Source: Xanthobacter dioxanivorans (GTDB lineage Bacteria; Pseudomonadota; Alphaproteobacteria; Rhizobiales; Xanthobacteraceae). From it: DNA of 64,000 nt. The stretch covers positions 1,116,001 through 1,180,000 of the forward strand of contig NZ_CP063362.1 in assembly GCF_016807805.1 (NCBI RefSeq), in the 5' to 3' direction. The notes beneath the pieces were generated by a model. That model searched no databases. It was not told the origin of the DNA and was given only the letters and a program-made list of their open reading frames with translations. Position numbers and translations under genes: made by a program. Shown here piece after piece: positions 29,520-40,166 of the stretch (within the stretch, counting starts at the first letter, position 1; each line of letters opens with the position of its first letter).

Positions 29520-31304
29520 CTACGTCTCCGCCAAGGGCCGTTCCACCGTCTGCGCCCCGGTCATGAACTGGGCGCGGGCGAGCGTGGCGAACCGGCCGCC
29601 GAGGCGCACCAGGTCGTCGAAGGTCCCCGCCTCCACCACCCGCCCCTGCTCGAACACGAGGATGCGGTCGGCGTTGCGCACGGTGGCGAGGCGATGGGCG
29701 ATAACGAAGGTGGTGCGGCCCTTCATCACCTCGTCGAGGGCGGCCTGCACCTTCTGCTCGGTGGCGGCGTCGAGGGCGCTCGTCGCTTCGTCGAGGATGA
29801 GGATGGGCGGGTTCTTCAGCAGCGCCCGGGCGATGGACAGGCGCTGGCGCTCGCCGCCGGACAGCGCCCGCCCCCGCTCGCCCACCACCGCGGCGAGACC
29901 CCTGGGGTTACGCTCCACCAGCTCCAGCGCCTGGGCGCGGGCCAGGGCCTCGCACATCTCGGCATCGGTGGCATCGGGCTTGCCCACCCTGAGGTTGTCG
30001 GCGATGGAGCGGTTGAACAGCAACGGCTCCTGGAACACCACGCCGATGGACTTGCGCAGGGAGGCGAGGGTCACGTCGCGGATGTCCACCCCATCGATGC
30101 GGATGGCCCCGGACTGGGGATCGAACACCCGGTGCAGCAGCGCCAGCGCCGTGGACTTGCCCGCCCCGGTGGAGCCGACGAAGGCAAAGGTCTGGCCCGG
30201 CTCGGCGTGGAGGGAGACGTCGCCCACCGCCGTGCGCTTGCCGTCGTAGGAGAAGGAGACGTCGTCGAACGTCACCTCGCCCTTCACGCCAGCCAAGGGC
30301 TTTGCGCCCGGCTTGTCGCGCACCGAGCCCACCGTATCCAGCACGTCGAAGAACTGGGAGAGCTGCGGGGCGGAGAGGATGAGCCGGTTGAAGAAGCTCA
30401 CCGTATGGTCGAGCCGGCCGATGAGCATGTTGGCAAACGCCACATAGGTCACGATCTCGCCGATGGCGGCGAGCCCGTGCACGTAGAGCCAGGTGCCGAT
30501 GAGCAGGATGGCGAGGATGGTGAGCGTGGTCGCCGCCTTGGTCGCCATGGAAACCAGGGCCCACCAGGACAGGACCGGGATCTGCAAGGCCAGCACCCGG
30601 TTGACCGTATCCTTCAGGCCCGACACCTCCGCCTCGATGCGGGTGTAGCTCTGGATCACGGCCACGTTGCCGAGGGCGTCGGAGGTCTGCTCGGCGAGGT
30701 CGGAATTGTATTCCTCCACCTCCCGCTGCATGGCCTCGGTGCGACGGATGACATAGCCCGTGACGATGCCGAACACCACCATCAGGGCGATCAGCACCAG
30801 GCCGAGCCGCCAGTTGATCCAGATGCCCACCGGCACCAGCACCACGAGGGAGATGACGGCGGCGCAGTCGTCGCGGAAGAAGGACAGCCACAGGCCCCAC
30901 AGGGCGTCGACCCCCTCCAGCATCACCTTCAGCAGGCGGCCGGAATGGGTCTCCCCATGGAAGCTCAGGGGCAGTTGCAGCACGTGCTCGAAATACTGCG
31001 TCAGCACGCCCAGGCGGCGGCGGTGCGAGAGCCGGTCGGCGTGCAGCGAGATGAGCACGCCGGCGCCGATGTTGAACAGGCCGAAGCCCACCCAGGCCGC
31101 CAGCAGCGGGGTGAGGTCGTCAAAGCTCGGCACGCGGGCGGCCGCCTGGGCCGAGGCGAGCGTGTCCACGATGCGGCCGAAGAGGATGGGCTCGGCGAAC
31201 TGGGCGATGGCCAGCAGCAGGTTGCCGGCGGCGAGCAGCGCGCCGAGCCGCGCCTGCGGCCCCAGCAGGGAGATGGTGCGGGCATAGATGCGCAGGAGGC
31301 TCAT
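29520..31304 (-). CDS. ndvA: ABC exporter of the cyclic beta-glucan (NdvA/ChvA) type
   Basis: A 594-residue half-transporter: six membrane helices (to about 300), then an ATPase domain with Walker [15 protein letters not shown], signature [16 protein letters not shown] and Walker [13 protein letters not shown]. The N-terminus [15 protein letters not shown] and overall sequence match the glucan exporters that send cyclic beta-1,2-glucan to the periplasm in Rhizobiales. ATG 31304 fits the family; the frame stays open to 31364. No glucan synthase (ndvB) is adjacent, so the substrate rests on similarity. Confidence 0.85.
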   Translation of the reverse strand: MSLLRIYARTISLLGPQARLGALLAAGNLLLAIAQFAEPILFGRIVDTLASAQAAARVPSFDDLTPLLAAWVGFGLFNIGAGVLISLHADRLSHRRRLGVLTQYFEHVLQLPLSFHGETHSGRLLKVMLEGVDALWGLWLSFFRDDCAAVISLVVLVPVGIWINWRLGLVLIALMVVFGIVTGYVIRRTEAMQREVEEYNSDLAEQTSDALGNVAVIQSYTRIEAEVSGLKDTVNRVLALQIPVLSWWALVSMATKAATTLTILAILLIGTWLYVHGLAAIGEIVTYVAFANMLIGRLDHTVSFFNRLILSAPQLSQFFDVLDTVGSVRDKPGAKPLAGVKGEVTFDDVSFSYDGKRTAVGDVSLHAEPGQTFAFVGSTGAGKSTALALLHRVFDPQSGAIRIDGVDIRDVTLASLRKSIGVVFQEPLLFNRSIADNLRVGKPDATDAEMCEALARAQALELVERNPRGLAAVVGERGRALSGGERQRLSIARALLKNPPILILDEATSALDAATEQKVQAALDEVMKGRTTFVIAHRLATVRNADRILVFEQGRVVEAGTFDDLVRLGGRFATLARAQFMTGAQTVERPLAET

Positions 31305-31364
31305 GGTCGCCGCTTTCCGGTGCCGGTGTTCCGCCACAAGAGCGAAGCGCAGGCTCGGGCGCAA

Positions 31365-31710
31365 GGGGGTGGATCAAGGCGGAGCCGCGGTGGCCTCTCC
31401 CTTTGAGGCCTGCCGTGGCGACCGGGCGCACCGGGAAGCCCTCCCCCGCCCGCGGGAGAGAGTGGCCCGGCCGGTGTGCCACCTCCAACTGATCCGCCCC
31501 CCCGCGCACGCCACCGATTGACGCGCGCCCTCGCCGCCCCTATAAGCCGACCCCGAACTCAGGCGGCTGCGGCGGCCGGAGCCCAGCCCTCATTTCTCGC
31601 AACGACCTCGGTCTCGAGCGCGCGAGCGGGCACCGGCGAAAACCGCCGTCGCAGCGCAGCTGCTGGGGTCCGTTGCCTAAAGCCATGCAAGATATCCGGA
31701 GAATTGAACC
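31365..31710. other. Intergenic region upstream of rpmH
   Basis: No gene. It carries a palindrome-rich stretch (about 31425-31475) and should hold the divergent promoters of the glucan exporter and of rpmH-rnpA-yidC. No clear -35/-10 could be assigned with confidence. Confidence 0.4.
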
Positions 31711-31845
31711 GTGAAGCGCACCTATCAACCCAGCAAGCTCGTGCGCAAGCGCCGCCACGGCTTCCGTGCGCGCATGGCGACCCGCAACGGCCGCAAGATC
31801 ATCGCCGCCCGCCGCAATCACGGCCGCCAGCGCCTGTCCGCCTGA
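31711..31845 (+). CDS. rpmH: 50S ribosomal protein L34
   Basis: A 44-residue, highly basic protein beginning with a GTG codon ([20 protein letters not shown]) and ending RQRLSA: textbook L34. CGGAGA lies 10 bases before the GTG. It sits at the head of the rpmH-rnpA-yidC order conserved across bacteria. Confidence 0.97.
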   Translation: MKRTYQPSKLVRKRRHGFRARMATRNGRKIIAARRNHGRQRLSA

Positions 31846-31874
31846 GAGGTGGACGCCCCGCGGAGCTGCCCATC

Positions 31875-32324
31875 GTGGATCGTCTCCGCAAACGCCGTGA
31901 CTTTCTCGCCGCCGCCAAGGCCGGCCGCGCCGGTGGAGCGTTGTTCCTGATGCAGGGCCGCGACCGGGGCGACGGTGCGAACGTGCGCGTCGGCTTTACG
32001 GTGACAAAGAAGATCGGCAACGCGGTGGTGCGCAATCGCATCCGCCGCCGCCTGCGCGAGGCCGTGCGGCACGTGCTGCCGGAAGCCGGCCGCCCCGGCT
32101 TCGATTATGTCCTGGTTGCCCGCGAGGGCGCCCTGCGGGCGCCTTTCGACGGCCTGGTGCAGGACATCGCGCGTGCCGTGCGCAAGCTCAACGCCCCCGA
32201 GCGCCCGCGCGGCGCGGGTGGTTCCCGGTCCCGCAAGTCGGCCGGCGAGCGGCAGGCCGGCGCCCCGGATCCAGACGTTTCCGACCATCAGCCGACGCCC
32301 GCCGACGGAGGCCTTCCGGCATGA
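31875..32324 (+). CDS. rnpA: Ribonuclease P protein component
   Basis: About 149 residues from GTG 31875 (GGAG 9 bases upstream). [13 protein letters not shown] starts the family and [20 protein letters not shown] contains the RNR RNA-binding signature. It binds RNase P RNA and aids 5' tRNA maturation. The C-terminal 40 residues after KLNAPERP are a low-complexity extension. Its stop overlaps the yidC start by four bases. Confidence 0.95.
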   Translation: MDRLRKRRDFLAAAKAGRAGGALFLMQGRDRGDGANVRVGFTVTKKIGNAVVRNRIRRRLREAVRHVLPEAGRPGFDYVLVAREGALRAPFDGLVQDIARAVRKLNAPERPRGAGGSRSRKSAGERQAGAPDPDVSDHQPTPADGGLPA

Positions 32325-34144
32325 GTGACAACCGCAACATGTTCATCGCCATCGGGCTGTCCCTGGCGATCCTCATCGGCTGGCAGTTTTTCTTCGGCAT
32401 TCCCCAGGCGGAGCGCCAGCGGCAGGCGGCCGAGCAGCAGAAGATCGCCCAGCAGGCCCAGCAGCAGGCGACACCGGGGGCCGCGCCGGGGACGGCGCCG
32501 ACGCCCGGCGGCGTGCCGCAGGCCGGCGTGCCGGCAGCCCCGGGGCGCCCGCTCACCCGCGAGGAGGCCCTCGCCACGGCGCCCCGCGTCGCCATCGACA
32601 CCCAGCGCCTGAAGGGCTCCATCTCCCTCCGCGGCGCCCGCGTCGACGATCTCTCCCTCCTTGAATACCATGAGACGGTGGACCCCAAGAGCCCGAACAT
32701 CGTGCTCCTGTCCCCGTCGGGCGCCCCCAATCCCTTCTACGCGGAGTTCGGCTGGACCTCTGCCGCCGGCGCCAACGTGACGGTGCCGGGGCCGAACACG
32801 CTCTGGACCTCCAGCGGCGGCACGCTCACCGAGAAGACGCCCCTGGTCCTGTCCTATGACAACGGCGCGGGCCTCGTCTTCCGCCGCACCTTCACCATCG
32901 ACGACCACTACATGTTCGCGGTGAAGGACGAGGTAGAGAACAAGACCGGCGGCGCCGTCACCCTCTATCCCTTCGCTCTCGTCTCGCGTCACGGCATCCC
33001 CCATGTGGCCGGCTTCTATATCCTGCACGAGGGAATGATCGGCGTGCTCGGCGAGCACGGGCTGCAGGAGGTCACCTACGCCAAGATGGACAAGGACAAG
33101 CCGGTGTCCCTGTCCGCGACCGGCGGCTGGCTTGGCATTACCGACAAATACTGGGCGGCCACCGTCATCCCGGACCAGTCCGTGAAGGTGGACGGGAAGT
33201 TCTCCACCGCCACCATCAACGGTACCCCCACCTTCCAGGCCGACTATCTCGCCGCCCCCCTCACCGTGGAGCCCGGCGGCACGGTTGCCTCCAGCGGGCA
33301 ATTGTTCGCCGGCGCCAAGGTGGTCCAGGTGGTGGATGGATACCGGACGAAATACGGTATCGACCGCTTCGACCTGCTCATCGACTGGGGCTGGTTCTAT
33401 TTCATCACCAAGCCGCTGTTCCTGGCCATCGACTGGCTGTACCGGCTGGTGGGTAATTTCGGCGTCGCCATCCTGATCATCACGGTGGCGCTGAAGGGCG
33501 TCTTCTTCCCGCTGGCCAACAAGTCCTACGCCTCCATGGCGAAGATGAAGGCGGTGCAGCCGGAGATGACCACCATCCGCGAGCGCTACGCCGACGACAA
33601 GGTGAAGCAGCAGCAGGCGCTGATGGAGCTGTACAAGAAGGAGAAGATCAATCCGGTGGCGGGGTGCCTGCCCATCCTGATCCAGATCCCGGTGTTCTTC
33701 GCCCTCTACAAGGTGCTGTTCGTGACCATCGAGATGCGGCACGCGCCCTTCTTCGGCTGGATCCGCGACCTCTCGGCGCCCGACCCGACCACCATCTTCA
33801 ACCTGTTCGGGCTGATCCCCTGGGATCCGTCCTCGGTGCCGGTCCTCGGCGCCTACCTGATGCTGGGCGCGTGGCCGATCATCATGGGCATCACCATGTG
33901 GGTGCAGATGAAGCTGAACCCGGCCCCGCCGGACCCCACCCAGCAGATGATCTTCAACTGGATGCCCATCATCTTCACCTTCATGCTGGCCCATTTCGCC
34001 GCGGGCCTGGTGATCTACTGGGCGTGGAACAACACCCTCTCCGTCACCCAGCAGGCGCTGATCATGAAGCGCCACGGGGTGAAGATCGAGCTATGGGACA
34101 ACATCCGCAACGCCTTCAAGAAAAAGGCTCCGGCCAAGAGCTGA
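32321..34144 (+). CDS. yidC: Membrane protein insertase YidC
   Basis: A 607-residue inner-membrane insertase. N-terminal helix ([18 protein letters not shown]) is followed by a Gln/Ala/Pro-rich linker, the periplasmic beta-supersandwich (about 85-350) and the conserved C-terminal five-helix core from about 365, with the hydrophilic-groove Arg in the region of [19 protein letters not shown] and the [20 protein letters not shown] segment. Works with or without SecYEG. Start overlaps rnpA. Confidence 0.97.
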   Translation: MSDNRNMFIAIGLSLAILIGWQFFFGIPQAERQRQAAEQQKIAQQAQQQATPGAAPGTAPTPGGVPQAGVPAAPGRPLTREEALATAPRVAIDTQRLKGSISLRGARVDDLSLLEYHETVDPKSPNIVLLSPSGAPNPFYAEFGWTSAAGANVTVPGPNTLWTSSGGTLTEKTPLVLSYDNGAGLVFRRTFTIDDHYMFAVKDEVENKTGGAVTLYPFALVSRHGIPHVAGFYILHEGMIGVLGEHGLQEVTYAKMDKDKPVSLSATGGWLGITDKYWAATVIPDQSVKVDGKFSTATINGTPTFQADYLAAPLTVEPGGTVASSGQLFAGAKVVQVVDGYRTKYGIDRFDLLIDWGWFYFITKPLFLAIDWLYRLVGNFGVAILIITVALKGVFFPLANKSYASMAKMKAVQPEMTTIRERYADDKVKQQQALMELYKKEKINPVAGCLPILIQIPVFFALYKVLFVTIEMRHAPFFGWIRDLSAPDPTTIFNLFGLIPWDPSSVPVLGAYLMLGAWPIIMGITMWVQMKLNPAPPDPTQQMIFNWMPIIFTFMLAHFAAGLVIYWAWNNTLSVTQQALIMKRHGVKIELWDNIRNAFKKKAPAKS

Positions 34145-34200
34145 GGCTCGCTGAGGCCGGGAAACCGACGCGACCGCGTGGCGCGGTCGTGTAATTCCAG

Positions 34201-34249
34201 GGCCCGCACCGGTCCGCTTGCACGGCAAGCCGCCCGGTGCGGGCCTTTT
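34201..34249 (+). terminator. Rho-independent terminator of yidC operon
   Basis: Perfect 12-base stem GGCCCGCACCGG / CCGGTGCGGGCC with an internal TTGC..GCAA secondary hairpin in the loop, followed by TTTTC. Confidence 0.8.
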
Positions 34250-34427
34250 CGTATCAAGAGTTGCTTTTCCCGGGGCACAAGCAACGGGATGGCGCGACGC
34301 CGCCGGCGCCCGCCGCTGCCAGTGTTTCACGTGGCGACCGCCGCCAAGGGTGCGCAGCCAAGCGTGCGCCCATCCCGCGAACCGGCAGACCGAGCGGGAT
34401 GATCGCCCGAGCAGCCTTGCCAGCCCC

Positions 34428-34468
34428 AAAAACAAAATGCCCCGGACCAGCCGGGGCATTTTGTTTTT
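34428..34468 (-). terminator. Bidirectional terminator after hemA
   Basis: Near-perfect palindrome: AAAACAAAATGCCCCGG, short loop, then CCGGGGCATTTTGTTTTT. The A/T flanks allow termination in both directions; on the minus strand it ends hemA. Confidence 0.85.
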
Positions 34469-34499
34469 CGGTGTTCGATTTCAGGCCGCGCGGGCCGCC

Positions 34500-35786
34500 T
34501 CAGCCCCCGGCCACCGGCAGCGGAATGGGCGCCGGGCCCAGCGCCGCGCTGCGCGAGGCGGAGGCGCGCTCTGCCACCCGGTCCGCGTAGGGCAGCTCCA
34601 GCCGCTCCCACACATCCGACAGCGCCGTGGCGAGATGGGCGATGAGCGCGTCGTCGTGGAACGGCGTGGGGGTGATGCGCAGCCGCTCCGTGCCGCGCGG
34701 CACGGTGGGATAGTTGATGGGCTGGATATAGATGCCGTACTCGGCGAGCAGCAGATCGCTCGCCATCTTGCAGGCCTTGGCGTCGCCCACCATCACCGGA
34801 ACGATATGGGTGGGCGTGTCCATCTGCGGCAGGCCGGCGGCGGCGAGCGCGCGTTTCACCTTGGCCACCTGGGTGCGCTGGCCGTCGCGCTCGGCCTGCG
34901 AGGTCTTGAGGTGCCGCACCGAGGCGGCGGCCGCCGCGGCGACGGCCGGGGGCAGCGCGGTGGTGAAGATGAAACCCGGCGCGTAGGAGCGCACGGCGTC
35001 GATGATCAGGCGCTTGCCGGTGATGTAGCCGCCGACCACGCCGAAGGCCTTGCCCAGCGTGCCCTCGATCACGTCCACCTTATGCATGACGCCGTCGCGC
35101 TCCGCGACGCCGCCACCGCGCTCGCCATACATGCCCACCGCGTGGACCTCGTCGAGATAGGTCAGGGCGCCGTAGCGCTCGGCCAGCTCGCAGATGGCGC
35201 CGATGGGGGCGATGTCCCCGTCCATGGAATAGACGCTCTCGAACGCCACCAGCTTCGGCCGGTCGCCGGCCGCCTTCAGCAGCTCCTCAAGGTGGCCGAG
35301 GTCGTTGTGGCGGAAGATGGCCTTCTGCCGGCCGCCGTGGCGCACGCCCTCGATCATGGAATTGTGGTTGAGCTCGTCGGAGAGCACCACGCAGTCGGGG
35401 ATCAGCTTGACGATGGTGGAGATGCCGGTGGCGTTGGAGATGTAGCCGGAGGTGAAGACAAGGCCGCTCTCCTTTCCGTGCAGGTCGGCGAGCTCGCGCT
35501 CCAGCATCACGATCTCGTGGCTGTTGCCGGAGATGTTGCGGGTGCCGCCGGCCCCGGCGCCGCGCGCCCGGGCGGCGTCGCACATGGCGGCCACCACGTC
35601 CGGATGGCTGCCCATGCCGAGATAGTCGTTGGAGCACCACACCACAATGTCGCGCGGGCCGCCGGGGGAATGCCACACCGCCCGCGGGAAGTGCGCGGCA
35701 TCGCGCTCGATCTCGGCGAAGGTGCGGTAGCGGCGCTCCTTGCGCAGGGCGTCGATGGCATCGGCGAAGAAGGTATCGTAGTTCAT
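34500..35786 (-). CDS. hemA: 5-aminolevulinate synthase
   Basis: A 428-residue PLP enzyme condensing glycine and succinyl-CoA, the alphaproteobacterial (C4/Shemin) entry to haem. [45 protein letters not shown] and the PLP lysine in [12 protein letters not shown] are all present. The C-terminal 20 or so Ala/Pro-rich residues are an extension. Transcribed alone; haem supply suits the b-type cytochrome encoded by hupC in this window but no direct link is shown. Confidence 0.97.
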   Translation of the reverse strand: MNYDTFFADAIDALRKERRYRTFAEIERDAAHFPRAVWHSPGGPRDIVVWCSNDYLGMGSHPDVVAAMCDAARARGAGAGGTRNISGNSHEIVMLERELADLHGKESGLVFTSGYISNATGISTIVKLIPDCVVLSDELNHNSMIEGVRHGGRQKAIFRHNDLGHLEELLKAAGDRPKLVAFESVYSMDGDIAPIGAICELAERYGALTYLDEVHAVGMYGERGGGVAERDGVMHKVDVIEGTLGKAFGVVGGYITGKRLIIDAVRSYAPGFIFTTALPPAVAAAAAASVRHLKTSQAERDGQRTQVAKVKRALAAAGLPQMDTPTHIVPVMVGDAKACKMASDLLLAEYGIYIQPINYPTVPRGTERLRITPTPFHDDALIAHLATALSDVWERLELPYADRVAERASASRSAALGPAPIPLPVAGG

Positions 35787-35959
35787 TCCGAACCTGCGGC
35801 GACAGCAAGGGATCGCGGGGCCTTGCGATCCTTCATTGTTCTAAGGCTATGACGGCAGAGTGCTCCTTGTATTGATGCCAATCAAGAGCCGAGGCCGCCG
35901 CGCGGCGATCCGGCGCGGGCAATGGGAAAAATGCATGCGTTTGCGCAACCGCCGGCGCC

Positions 35960-36478
35960 TCAGCGCAGCGCCAACGCGAGGTCGATTAGGCGCGGCAGGA
36001 GAAGCCGGAAATTATCGGTGGCCACTTTGCGGGTGCCGCCCTCGCTGACCACCGAAAGCGAAGCGGCCGGCCCCACCAGCAAGGCGTTCTGGTAAAAGCG
36101 CGCCTGACCCTCCTTGTCGACGACATCGCGGGGGATGGTGAAGATCTTCACCGGCTTCTGCGTCGCGTCCGCCACCATGGCCGGACCAAGGGTCGATGAG
36201 CGCGCGCCGTACTTGAGAATATTTGCGTTGATAAGGGCTTGCGTTTCCTGAAATTTTTCCAGGGTGAGATCCTGGGCGCGGTTGCGGCGGCTGATGCTGA
36301 TGACCGCCTCGCTGCCCCCGCAGCTCTCGCGTTCACACGAGAAATAGACCGTGCCCGTCTGGGCCTGGCGGCTCGACCACCCGGGCACCTCCAGGCCAAA
36401 CGGATTCTCGGCCCGGGCCTGCGGAGCGACGATGGCCGCCGCCAGCGCGAACGCACCGGCGCGAATGAGACGCGACAT
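35960..36478 (-). CDS. IalB-family exported protein (1)
   Basis: A 172-residue protein with a signal peptide (LIRAGAFALAAAIVAPQARA) and the body of the invasion-associated locus B family, which in Rhizobiales are small periplasmic proteins named after a Bartonella invasion gene; biochemical role unknown. Two Cys (CERESC) suggest a disulfide. A paralogue lies upstream; they share the ending RLIDLALALR / RLIDLVLATR. Confidence 0.75.
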   Translation of the reverse strand: MSRLIRAGAFALAAAIVAPQARAENPFGLEVPGWSSRQAQTGTVYFSCERESCGGSEAVISISRRNRAQDLTLEKFQETQALINANILKYGARSSTLGPAMVADATQKPVKIFTIPRDVVDKEGQARFYQNALLVGPAASLSVVSEGGTRKVATDNFRLLLPRLIDLALALR

Positions 36479-36584
36479 GGACGGACTTCCCCCAAAAGAT
36501 ACCCGTCATGGTAGAGTTCTCGTTACGGCAGAAGAATGACGCAAGCTTGATCTTCGCCGGTGCCGGCCTCCGGCCGATGCCCAT

Positions 36585-37121
36585 TCACCGTGTCGCCAGC
36601 ACGAGGTCGATCAGGCGCGGCAGGACGTGGGCGAAGACGGCTTCGGCCATCTTGAGATCGCCGGCATCGCTCACCACGCTGAAGGACGAGGCGGGGCCGA
36701 TCAGCAAGGCGTCGACGGCAGCGGTGCCGGTGCCGTCGCTCCATCCCACCTCCCGGCGCCCCGCCAGCACCCGCACGCCCTCGACGCTCCGCTCGGTGAA
36801 GCCGGTGATGCGGGCCTGGGTGACGCGCCCCGCCGAGTTGGCCGGGGCGTCCTGCGACAGGCGGGTGTGGTGGGCCTCGAACTGGGCCATACTCACCGTG
36901 GGGCGGTGGGGCTGGCGCTTGTAGCTGAGCTTCGCTTTGGGTGGGCAGCGGGGGCTGGCGCAGGTGAAGGTGACGACGCCGTTCGGGCTGTCGGTGCGGT
37001 CCCAGCCCTCGAACGCCAGCGCCACCACCTCCTGCCCCTGCACGGGCGGCGCCGTCGCGAGCGCGAGAAGGGCTGCCAGAACAGCCGGATGCCTGAGGAA
37101 GACCGACCGCCGCATGCCCAT
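36585..37121 (-). CDS. IalB-family exported protein (2)
   Basis: About 178 residues from ATG 37121 with a signal peptide (AVLAALLALATAPPVQG) and conserved features with the neighbour: the Cys pair in FTCASPRC, a central LLIGPASSFSVVSDAG matching LLVGPAASLSVVSEGG, and the C-terminal RLIDLVLATR. The two are a divergent tandem duplication. The open frame reaches 37289 but that part lacks a signal peptide-like start. Confidence 0.72.
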   Translation of the reverse strand: MGMRRSVFLRHPAVLAALLALATAPPVQGQEVVALAFEGWDRTDSPNGVVTFTCASPRCPPKAKLSYKRQPHRPTVSMAQFEAHHTRLSQDAPANSAGRVTQARITGFTERSVEGVRVLAGRREVGWSDGTGTAAVDALLIGPASSFSVVSDAGDLKMAEAVFAHVLPRLIDLVLATR

Positions 37122-37774
37122 GATGCCGCCCGCCTGAAAGCCCGGCCCGCACACGCCGTGGACCGGAGCGCCTGAAGCATAGCCACCTTCGGGACTTTCG
37201 CCTGCTCCTGCTGCAGCTTGCACGCGGCAAAAATCATCAAAACGCCACTTGCATGGGCAGGGCGAATCCACTACATCCGCTCTGCCCAATTTCGCACGTG
37301 CCTGTGGTCGCGTGTCGGTCGGTAGGATCTCCGGACAAGAGGCCGGAAAGCTGCCAGGACGATCGACAAGCCGGAGGGAACCGGCCCACCCCGCTCCTCA
37401 ATGCGGGGGACGTGACTTGAAGCAACGACGTAAGGGCTTTTTTGGTCTCGGTCGCCCCTCCAAAGGGCGGCGTTACTGAAGAGGCACTACATCTTGCCGG
37501 CCGTGCGGAGCGGGACTTCCCTCTCCAATCGTGCGCAGTTGTCTCGCCCCTGCTTCGGCCCTCGCCGTCGCGGGCGGTTCGCCTGCCGTTCGGTCCGATG
37601 ATGCGGCCGGGTTTGAAGCCCGGCGAAGCGGGTACGGCCCGCAGGCGCGTCGGCGAGTCCACATCGCCGCGAACCTGCTCGCGCGTGCCCCGGCCGGCCC
37701 CTCGGGGTCGTCCGTCCCTGTCGTCGCGCGGATTGTCCGCGCTTCACGAGGCTTCAGGTCACGGAGAGGACACC
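37122..37774 (+). promoter_or_regulatory. Long leader region of the ornithine/lysine decarboxylase gene
   Basis: About 650 bases without a normal gene. The part from about 37330 is full of short inverted repeats (for example GCCGGGTTTGAAGCCCGGC at about 37607-37625) and includes a candidate leader peptide (37417-37479). Alphaproteobacterial speF-type decarboxylases are known to carry a long structured leader (the speF RNA motif); position and structure fit, but I could not fold or match it. Confidence 0.5.
37417..37479 (+). CDS. Candidate leader peptide of the decarboxylase gene
   Basis: A 20-codon frame with TTG start and a good GGGGGA site 6 bases upstream. The peptide is strongly basic with a GFFGLGRPSKG centre and ends RRY before TGA. 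About 300 bases of structured leader separate it from the decarboxylase ATG. In enterobacteria the speF gene is controlled by an ornithine-sensing arrest peptide (SpeFL); a similar mechanism is a guess from position and composition. Confidence 0.45.
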   Translation: MKQRRKGFFGLGRPSKGRRY

Positions 37775-38905
37775 ATGACCGATCGCATCCGCGAATTCCT
37801 GCGTACCCGACGCGAGGACGGCCCCTGCGTCGTCGTCGATCTCGACGTGGTGCGCACCAACTACCAGGCGTTTGCCCGCGCGCTGCCGGACACCCGCGTC
37901 TTCTATGCCGTCAAGGCCAATCCCGATGCCGCCATCCTGCAGGCGCTGGAGGAGATGGGCTCCTCGTTCGACTGCGCCTCCGTGGGCGAGATCGACATGG
38001 TGCTCGCCACCGGCGCCGGGGCGGACCGCGTCTCGTTCGGCAACACCATCAAGAAGGAGCGCGACATCGAGCGCGCCTTCAAGCTGGGCGTGCGCCTGTT
38101 CGCCGTCGACTCCTACGAGGAGGCGGAGAAGATCGCCCGCGTCGCCCCGCGCGCCAAGGTGTTCTGCCGCATCCTGTGCGACGGCGCCGGCGCCGAATGG
38201 CCCCTGTCCCGCAAGTTCGGCTGCGAGCCCGAGATGGCCGCGGACGTGCTGGAGCACGCCTATCGCCTCGGCCTCCAGGCCTACGGCGTGTCCTTCCACG
38301 TGGGATCGCAGCAGAAGAACGTGAACGCCTGGGACGGCGCGCTCGCCTCCGCGGCGCAGATCTTCCGCGCCTGCGCGGAGCGGGGCATCTCGCTCTCCAT
38401 GGTCAATCTCGGCGGCGGCTTCCCGACCCGCTATCTGCAGGACGTGCCGGCGGCCATCTCCTACGGCGAGGCCATCTTCTCGTCCCTGCGCAAGCATTTC
38501 GGCAACGCGATTCCGGAGACCATCATGGAGCCGGGCCGCGGCATGGTGGGCAATGCCGGCCTCATCGAAACCGAGGTGGTCCTCATCTCGAAGAAGTCCG
38601 AGACCGACGCGCTGCGCTGGGTCTATCTCGACATCGGCAAGTTCGGCGGCCTCGCCGAGACCATGGACGAGGCCATCCGCTACCCGCTGCGCACCCCGCG
38701 CGACGGGGACGATACCGCCCCCTGCGTGCTCGCCGGGCCGACCTGCGATTCGGCCGACGTGCTCTACGAGAAGACCCCGGTGGAGCTGCCGCTCTCGCTC
38801 TCCATCGGCGACAAGGTGATCATCGAGGCCTGTGGCGCCTACACCACCACCTATTCGGCGGTGGCGTTCAACGGCTTCCCGCCGCTGAAGTCCTACGTGA
38901 TCTGA
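37775..38905 (+). CDS. Ornithine/lysine decarboxylase (alanine-racemase fold)
   Basis: A 376-residue group IV PLP decarboxylase making putrescine (and/or cadaverine). YAVKANPD carries the PLP lysine (about 49), HVGSQQKN and NLGGGFPTRY are cofactor contacts, GRGMVGNAGL is the EPGR motif, and GPTCDSADVLYEK holds the catalytic Cys. GGAGAGGA precedes ATG 37775. The open frame upstream to 37442 reads through the leader. Rhizobial homologues are bifunctional; substrate preference cannot be told here. Confidence 0.93.
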   Translation: MTDRIREFLRTRREDGPCVVVDLDVVRTNYQAFARALPDTRVFYAVKANPDAAILQALEEMGSSFDCASVGEIDMVLATGAGADRVSFGNTIKKERDIERAFKLGVRLFAVDSYEEAEKIARVAPRAKVFCRILCDGAGAEWPLSRKFGCEPEMAADVLEHAYRLGLQAYGVSFHVGSQQKNVNAWDGALASAAQIFRACAERGISLSMVNLGGGFPTRYLQDVPAAISYGEAIFSSLRKHFGNAIPETIMEPGRGMVGNAGLIETEVVLISKKSETDALRWVYLDIGKFGGLAETMDEAIRYPLRTPRDGDDTAPCVLAGPTCDSADVLYEKTPVELPLSLSIGDKVIIEACGAYTTTYSAVAFNGFPPLKSYVI

Positions 38906-39091
38906 GGCCCGGGGGGCGTGCTGCCCCGCCGGCGAGAGGTCCCACCCCCGGCACCGGCGAGGCGCCGTCCGGGGCGATGAGGAGGGGGACTTCCCCTCGT
39001 CTTCCGCACCGTCCCACGCCTTCGGGCCGGCCGCATCCGCGCGGCCGGGACGGACTTCTTCGCTTCTCACGTTGTGGCACTGGAGCTGCTG

Positions 39092-39673
39092 ATGACTGAG
39101 ATTGTGCTGGAATCGCAGGAAGATGTGGCCGCGCGCGAGGCCCTGCTCGATCTGTGCCTGGGCGAGGAGCGCCGGGCCAAGGCATCCGAGCGGCTGCGGG
39201 AAGGCCGGCTGCCGGCCGCGGGGCTGGCCTTCGCCGCCCATGGCCCGGACGGCCGGCTGGTGGGGACCGTGCGGCTGTGGAACGTGACCGCGGGTCCCGG
39301 CAAACCCGCGCTGCTGCTGGGTCCGCTGGCGGTCCATCCGTGGTTCCGCGCCTGCGGGCTGGGCGGCGACCTGATGCGCAACGCGCTTGAGCGGGCGCGG
39401 GCGCTCGGGCATGCGGCGGTGATCCTGGTGGGAGACGCGCCCTATTACGGCCGCTTCGGCTTCACCGCGCAGCACACCGGCGCCTTGTGGATGCCCGGCG
39501 CCTATGACCGCGACCGCTTGCTGGCGCTGGATCTTTCCGCCGGGGCGCTGGACGGGGCGCGCGGCCTGATCAGCCCCACCGGCGCGCGCATCGCCCGCCC
39601 CTCCCTCGCCGAGCTGGCGCAGGATCTCCAGATCGGGGCGACCGCCGACGGCGCGTTCCGCCGCTCGGCCTGA
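39092..39673 (+). CDS. GNAT-family N-acetyltransferase
   Basis: About 193 residues. The acetyl-CoA site is LLGPLAVHPWFRACGLGGDLM with the Q/R-x2-GxG/A pattern, and VGDAPYYGRFGF is the conserved C-terminal segment of the YhbS-like group (COG3153). Substrate unknown. ATG 39092 has GGAG 6 bases upstream; a GTG at 39074 is an alternative. Confidence 0.85.
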   Translation: MTEIVLESQEDVAAREALLDLCLGEERRAKASERLREGRLPAAGLAFAAHGPDGRLVGTVRLWNVTAGPGKPALLLGPLAVHPWFRACGLGGDLMRNALERARALGHAAVILVGDAPYYGRFGFTAQHTGALWMPGAYDRDRLLALDLSAGALDGARGLISPTGARIARPSLAELAQDLQIGATADGAFRRSA

Positions 39674-39812
39674 GCCCCCGCCCCTCCGCCGGCCCCCGGC
39701 GGGAGGGCGCCCCAGGAACGGCGGCACCGGAGGCGACACCGGTGCCGACACCCGGCACCATCGGCGGTGTCGGCCGAGTGTCGGCGGGACGTCGTGTCAG
39801 AACGGCGTCGTG

Positions 39813-40133
39813 TCAGAACAGCTTCATGCCCGGCGGCAGCGCGAGGCCGCCGGTGAGCGACTGCATCTTCTCCTGCATCACCCGCTCGGCCTTGACCCGG
39901 GCATCCGCGAGCGCGGCGACGAGGAGGTCCTCCAGGATCTCCACCTCCTCCGGCTTCGCCAGCGAGGGATCGATGCGCACCGCCTTGCACTCGCCCTTGG
40001 CGGTGACGCGCACGCTGACGAGGCCGCCGCCGGAGGCGCCCTCCACCTCGACCTGCTCCAGCTCCGCCTGCATCTGCTGCATGCGCTCCTGGAGCTCCTT
40101 GGCCTGCTTCATCATGCCCATCAGGTCGCGCAT
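39813..40133 (-). CDS. ybaB: YbaB/EbfC nucleoid-associated protein
   Basis: A 106-residue protein with [19 protein letters not shown] and the conserved GGGLVSV...[12 protein letters not shown] core. Dimers bind DNA. It follows dnaX by 33 bases, the usual dnaX-ybaB pair. The recR gene that normally comes next is not in this window: the next gene is a convergent acetyltransferase. Confidence 0.95.
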   Translation of the reverse strand: MRDLMGMMKQAKELQERMQQMQAELEQVEVEGASGGGLVSVRVTAKGECKAVRIDPSLAKPEEVEILEDLLVAALADARVKAERVMQEKMQSLTGGLALPPGMKLF

Positions 40134-40166
40134 GAGACTTCAACCTCCGTGCTGCGTGGTGGCGAA

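Larger units (their letters stand above)
34145..34499. other. Intergenic gap between yidC and hemA
   Basis: No gene. Two converging terminators lie at 34201-34249 (yidC) and 34428-34468 (hemA); nothing else recognised between them. Confidence 0.6.

Noticed and set aside
26369..29566. 1065-codon plus-strand frame
   Set aside because: Antisense to the CobW GTPase and the carboxypeptidase; an artefact of high G+C third positions.
29124..31406. 760-codon plus-strand frame
   Set aside because: Antisense to the glucan exporter, whose motifs are complete on the other strand.
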